NCBI GenBank assembly: GCA_026417425.1
Contig: JAOADF010000078.1
Span: 1 to 8,349, forward strand
Source of the DNA: Dictyoglomaceae bacterium
Lineage (GTDB): Bacteria > Dictyoglomota > Dictyoglomia > Dictyoglomales > Dictyoglomaceae
Length of the DNA: 8,349 nt
Reading direction: 5' to 3'
Position 1 is the first letter of the stretch, and each line of letters begins with the position of its first letter. A model generated the notes under the pieces. The model saw nothing but the letters and a program-made list of their open reading frames with translations, was not told the origin of the DNA and did no database searches. The position numbers were made by a program, and so were the translations under genes. Shown here one piece after another: positions 5,402-8,349 of this stretch.

Positions 5402-6736
5402 ATGGGAAATTATCCAGAGACAAAAGAGGAAATTTTAAAGTATGTAAAGGATAACAATGTTCAATTTATTGAGATCTGGTTTACTGACATCCTAGGATAT
5501 TTGAAGAGCTTTACTATAACCTCCCATGAGCTTGAAAAGGCTTTTAGTGAAGGACTTGGTTTTGATGGATCCTCAGTAAGGGGATATACAAGAATTGAAG
5601 AAAGTGATATGGTGGCATTTCCAGAACCTGATACCTTTACTATTCTTCCCTGGAGAAGAGACAGAAAAGTAGCAAGAATATTTGCAACCATAACAGAGCC
5701 TGATGGAAGTCCCTTTGAAGGTGACCCAAGAAATGTCCTAAGAAAAATGTTAGAAAAAGCAAAGGGTATGGGTTTTACCTTTTATGTGGGACCTGAACTT
5801 GAATTTTTCTATTTTAAATCCATAGAGTCTAAACCTGAAGTTTTAGATAAGGGAGGATATTTTGATTTAATTCCAAGGGATGAAGCTATAGATTTAAGGC
5901 ATGAAACAGTCTCTATATTAGAAGAAATGGGAATAGAAGTGGAGTTTACTCATCATGAGACAGCCCCTTCTCAACATGAAATTGATTTTAAATATGCAGA
6001 AGCTCTAAAGATGGCTGATACTGTGATGACTGCAAGATTAGCCATAAAAGAAGTGGCATATTCCAAAGGATATTATGCGACTTTTATGCCAAAACCTCTT
6101 TACGGACATAATGGTTCAGGGATGCATGTTCATATGAGTCTCTTTAAAGATGGAAAGAATGTCTTTTTCGATCCTAAGGATAAATATCATCTCTCTGATA
6201 CTGCAAAATACTTTTTAGCAGGGCTTCTAAAACATGCAAAGGAGATAACTCTTATAACTAATCAATGGGTAAATTCCTATAAAAGGTTAGTTCCTGGATA
6301 TGAAGCTCCTGTTTATATCTCCTGGGCATTGAGAAACAGGTCCGATCTAATAAGAATTCCTATGTATAAACCTGGAAAGGAAGAGGCAACAAGAATCGAA
6401 TATAGGGCTCCTGATCCTGCATGTAATCCTTACTTAGCCTTTGCAGTGATTCTTTCTGCAGGACTTGAGGGAATAGAAAAAAGATACCCCCTTCCCGATC
6501 CCATTGAGGAGAATGTATATCATATGAGTGAAACAGAAAGAAAAAATAGGGGAATTGAGAGCCTACCAGGAAGTTTGATTGAAGCTATAGAAATTACTGA
6601 GAAAAGTGAATTGATAAGAAAAGCTCTTGGGGATCATGTATTTAGGAATTTTATAGAGAATAAAAAAATTGAGTGGGATAATTATAGAAAACAGATCACA
6701 AATTATGAGATAGAAAATTATCTTCCTATACTTTAA
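5402..6736 (+). CDS. glnA: glutamine synthetase type I (GSI-alpha)
   Basis: This 444-aa enzyme makes glutamine from glutamate, ammonia and ATP and normally forms a cytosolic dodecamer. The beta-grasp N-domain is followed by the catalytic barrel: FDGSS at 54-58, GPELEFF with metal ligands E132 and E134, HNGSGMHVH at 236-244, the flap with E301 in GYEAP, and the RIEYRAPD segment with E333 and R335. Length and the C-terminal VYHMSETERKNRGI region match GSI-alpha; the extra segment and the KNLYDLP adenylylation site of GSI-beta are absent, so adenylylation control is not expected. R64 corresponds to the arginine (Arg62) linked to glutamine feedback inhibition in Bacillus. No glnR-type regulator is adjacent; control may reside in the long leader. 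AGGAGG lies 5 nt before ATG. The stop overlaps that of the convergent flavodoxin-like gene. Confidence 0.97.
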   Translation: MGNYPETKEEILKYVKDNNVQFIEIWFTDILGYLKSFTITSHELEKAFSEGLGFDGSSVRGYTRIEESDMVAFPEPDTFTILPWRRDRKVARIFATITEPDGSPFEGDPRNVLRKMLEKAKGMGFTFYVGPELEFFYFKSIESKPEVLDKGGYFDLIPRDEAIDLRHETVSILEEMGIEVEFTHHETAPSQHEIDFKYAEALKMADTVMTARLAIKEVAYSKGYYATFMPKPLYGHNGSGMHVHMSLFKDGKNVFFDPKDKYHLSDTAKYFLAGLLKHAKEITLITNQWVNSYKRLVPGYEAPVYISWALRNRSDLIRIPMYKPGKEEATRIEYRAPDPACNPYLAFAVILSAGLEGIEKRYPLPDPIEENVYHMSETERKNRGIESLPGSLIEAIEITEKSELIRKALGDHVFRNFIENKKIEWDNYRKQITNYEIENYLPIL

Positions 6737-7200
6737 TTCTGCTTTATATAGTCCAAAAGGGATTTAAGTTTAGGAAGGAAAGAATTATTTATTATTTCTT
6801 TCTCAGATAACATTATAGAATAGGAAGGATTTTTTCCTAAAATCCTTCCTACTTCAAATCTCAAATCTTTATTTCTTTCTCCCCATTTTGAGACAGATAT
6901 TATAGCAAAATTTTCAAATTTCTCCTTATTTTGATGAATGTAAGTTCTAATAGCAGGGGAAAGGGCTCCTGCCCATATAGGAGAACAAATTATTACAAAA
7001 TCATAATCCTTAGGATCTTTTTTAATGGGCTCGATTATGGTATTTCTTCTTAAAAAACTAGAAAATAAACAACTTATAAAAGATGTATTTACTTTATCTA
7101 TAATTTCCTCAATATCACAATTTAGTTCCTCTTTAAGTCTCTTTGCCAATTTCTCAGTAAATCCTGTTCTCGAATAATAAGAAATTAAAACTTTTTTCAT
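6733..7200 (-). CDS. flavodoxin-like protein
   Basis: This 155-aa protein should bind FMN and act as an electron carrier or small NAD(P)H/quinone-type flavoprotein in the cytosol. The N-terminal strand KKVLISYYS leads into the phosphate-binding loop SRTGFTEKLA (10-19). SPIWAGALSPAIRTYI (73-88) is the second FMN loop, with W76 placed to stack on the flavin. It resembles the broad flavodoxin families also annotated as flavodoxin domain proteins or FMN reductases; the classical flavodoxin acidic second half is not marked, so electron-transfer partner and reaction are open. AAGGGGAA lies 7-8 nt before the ATG. It converges on glnA, both stops using the same TTAA (6733-6736), and is divergent from the metal transporter. 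Confidence 0.85.
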   Translation of the reverse strand: MKKVLISYYSRTGFTEKLAKRLKEELNCDIEEIIDKVNTSFISCLFSSFLRRNTIIEPIKKDPKDYDFVIICSPIWAGALSPAIRTYIHQNKEKFENFAIISVSKWGERNKDLRFEVGRILGKNPSYSIMLSEKEIINNSFLPKLKSLLDYIKQN

Positions 7201-7221
7201 TTTTTATTCCCCTTTTCACAA

Positions 7222-7250
7222 TTTATAATATTTTAACACAAAAAGTTTAA
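7222..7250 (-). promoter_or_regulatory. candidate promoter of the flavodoxin-like gene
   Basis: On the minus strand TATAAA (7222-7227, one mismatch) lies 17 nt after a poor -35, TTAAAC (7245-7250, three mismatches). Expected start near 7215, giving a leader of about 15 nt that contains the ribosome site. Confidence 0.35.
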
Positions 7251-7283
7251 TTTAGATATATTATCCTTTCTTTAAAAATTTAT

Positions 7284-7313
7284 TTTACATTATTAGTTGA
7301 AATTGACTATAAT
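7284..7313 (+). promoter_or_regulatory. promoter of the metal-binding protein gene (leaderless)
   Basis: TTTACA (7284-7289, one mismatch) and TATAAT (7308-7313, perfect) are 18 nt apart. The -10 ends 9 nt before ATG 7323, so transcription should start within about 2-3 nt of the codon. No Shine-Dalgarno is present, which agrees with a leaderless message. Confidence 0.6.
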
Positions 7314-7322
7314 ATTTTTGTT

Positions 7323-8150
7323 ATGAAGAAAATTATTATTTTAAGTATTCTATTAATGTTTCTTATAGAAAGTGAAGGGGAAATAAGAAAGTCTTTAGTA
7401 TCTATTCCTCCTTTACAAAGCTTATCCAGTTTTATAGGAGGAAAATATTGGGAATTTTTATTGATACTTCCAAAAAATGTTAATCCCCATGTTTTTGAGC
7501 CAAAACCTGAGACTTTTAAATTAGTCGAAAAAGCGGAATTGGTTATTATAAATGGAGGGGATATAGATTACTGGGTGGAAAATATTCTTAAGGATAAAAG
7601 AAAAAAACTTCTTAATGTATCTTACAACATAAAATTTGAAGATAATAATCCTCATATATGGCTCGATCCCATCCTTGCAAAAAAGGTCTCAGAAAATATC
7701 TATGAAAAACTAAAAAGCATGGATATCAAAAATAAAGAATATTACTATAAAAATTTTAAAGATCTAATAAAGAAATTAGAGGAATTAGATAGAGAAATAA
7801 AAATAAAGTTTTCAAAATATAAGAAAAAAGAAGTAATTATTTACCATCCCGCTTGGTATTACTTTTTTAAGAGATATAATATAAAAACCTTAGGAATAAT
7901 CGAAGAAGGAGAAGGAAAAGAACCTTCTCCAAGAAAAGTTGCAGAAATAATTAATTTAATTAAAGAAAAAAAGATTAAATATATTCTAAAAGAACCTTAT
8001 AATATATCTCCTGTTTTAAATATGATTTCCAAAGAAACAGGAGCAAAATTGATAACCTTAGACCCATTAGGTTATGACAAAGATTATTTTTCAATGATGA
8101 GAGAAAACATAAAAATATTGGAGATGATTTTTAGTGAACAAAATAATTGA
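7323..8150 (+). CDS. zinc/manganese-type ABC transporter substrate-binding protein (ZnuA/TroA family)
   Basis: This 275-aa protein should capture Zn or Mn outside the membrane for the ABC importer that follows. The four cluster A-I ligands are all visible: H56 (NPHVFEP), H111 (NPHIWLDP), H175 (YHPAWYYF) and D247 (LDPLG). A long Lys/Glu-rich helix at about 118-168 matches the backbone helix of the family. The N-terminus has a hydrophobic stretch (residues 4-15) preceded by KK, as an export signal; no lipobox Cys and no His-rich loop are present, so it is probably a soluble periplasmic form or signal-anchored. A three-His plus Asp set suits either Zn or Mn, so the metal is not settled. Length is slightly short for the family. 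The ATPase gene overlaps its 3' end by 17 nt, indicating one operon. ATG lacks a Shine-Dalgarno. Confidence 0.92.
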   Translation: MKKIIILSILLMFLIESEGEIRKSLVSIPPLQSLSSFIGGKYWEFLLILPKNVNPHVFEPKPETFKLVEKAELVIINGGDIDYWVENILKDKRKKLLNVSYNIKFEDNNPHIWLDPILAKKVSENIYEKLKSMDIKNKEYYYKNFKDLIKKLEELDREIKIKFSKYKKKEVIIYHPAWYYFFKRYNIKTLGIIEEGEGKEPSPRKVAEIINLIKEKKIKYILKEPYNISPVLNMISKETGAKLITLDPLGYDKDYFSMMRENIKILEMIFSEQNN

Positions 8151-8349
8151 AATAGAAAATTTATCCTTTGGCTATGACAATACTTTCATTTTGAAAGATA
8201 TAGATTTCATTGTTGAAGAGGGAGATTTCTGGGGGATAATAGGTCCCAATGGTGCGGGAAAAACCACACTAATTAAAATAATTTTAGGACTTTTAAGACC
8301 AAAAAAAGGAAAAGTTGAAGTTTTTGGAAAAGCACCATGGAAGTTAGGA
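8134..8349 (+). CDS. metal ABC transporter ATP-binding protein (partial, 5' part)
   Basis: The first 72 codons are present and run off the window. The frame gives an ABC ATPase N-terminus: IEIENLSFGYD with the A-loop Tyr14, LKDIDFIVEEGD, then Walker A GPNGAGKTT at 37-45 and the following IILGLLRPKKGKVEVFG strand. Signature motif and Walker B lie beyond the edge. GTG 8134 is chosen because GGAGATGA (8120-8127) lies upstream at about 10 nt and the alignment with family N-termini is complete from there; the GTG lies inside the end of the binding-protein gene (17-nt overlap), so translation is probably coupled. From position it should be the ZnuC-type ATPase energising metal uptake; a permease gene is expected next. 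Confidence 0.9.
   Translation, partial: MNKIIEIENLSFGYDNTFILKDIDFIVEEGDFWGIIGPNGAGKTTLIKIILGLLRPKKGKVEVFGKAPWKLG

Noticed and set aside
5461..5691. 76-codon minus-strand open frame inside glnA
   Set aside because: It is a shadow of the strongly conserved glutamine synthetase coding sequence.
7205..7245. Rex-like operator before the flavodoxin-like gene
   Set aside because: The minus strand has two TTGTG words but in direct, not inverted, orientation, so the dyad required for Rex is absent.
7260..7322. Zur or Fur operator before the metal importer
   Set aside because: Only a weak AATTT...AAATT symmetry is seen; no dyad of convincing length matches a Zur- or Fur-type box.

Overview
The window looks like chromosomal DNA of a thermophilic, anaerobic, AT-rich bacterium. 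Proteins are rich in Lys, Glu and Ile, Arg codons are mostly AGA/AGG, and several genes have strong GGAGG ribosome sites. The gene content (GSI-alpha glutamine synthetase, L-lactate dehydrogenase, a sugar/peptide-type ABC binding protein, a lipoprotein with beta-strand character) fits Dictyoglomus best. That assignment is from recollection of gene style, not from a search; Thermotogales or a thermophilic Firmicute are alternatives. I see no CRISPR array, tRNA, rRNA or intact insertion sequence.

Layout: 1-301 (+) holds the tail of a membrane protein gene followed 2 nt later by a small Cys-rich DUF6485-type gene. They converge on a CDF metal-efflux gene (311-1231, -) and share a bidirectional terminator at 302-322. 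The divergent region 1232-1418 holds a promoter built on a perfect tandem 16-bp repeat (1283-1314), an inverted repeat (1334-1360), and an extended -10 element for a lipoprotein gene (1419-2105, +). Then come ldh (2182-3141, +) with its own promoter and a GC-rich terminator, and a stand-alone family 5 ABC solute-binding protein (3218-5071, +) that appears leaderless.

The 330-nt gap 5072-5401 is the least ordinary stretch. It holds a good promoter (5248-5276), a roughly 90-nt imperfect palindrome (5281-5372) that would be the 5' leader of glnA, and on the minus strand a weak coding-like stretch with an internal stop (5118-5280). glnA (5402-6736, +) converges on a flavodoxin-like gene (6733-7200, -); the two stop codons share one TTAA. 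A divergent promoter region (7201-7322) leads into the start of a metal ABC importer: a ZnuA/TroA-type binding protein (7323-8150, +) overlapped by its ATPase gene (8134 to the window edge).

The genes do not form one pathway. Themes are metal homeostasis (CDF efflux on one side, Zn/Mn-type uptake on the other), nitrogen assimilation (glnA), fermentation and redox (ldh, flavodoxin-like) and uptake (orphan binding protein). Most genes carry their own promoter candidate, so this is mainly a run of short transcription units. No complete new system is evident; the best lead for something undescribed is the structured leader of glnA.
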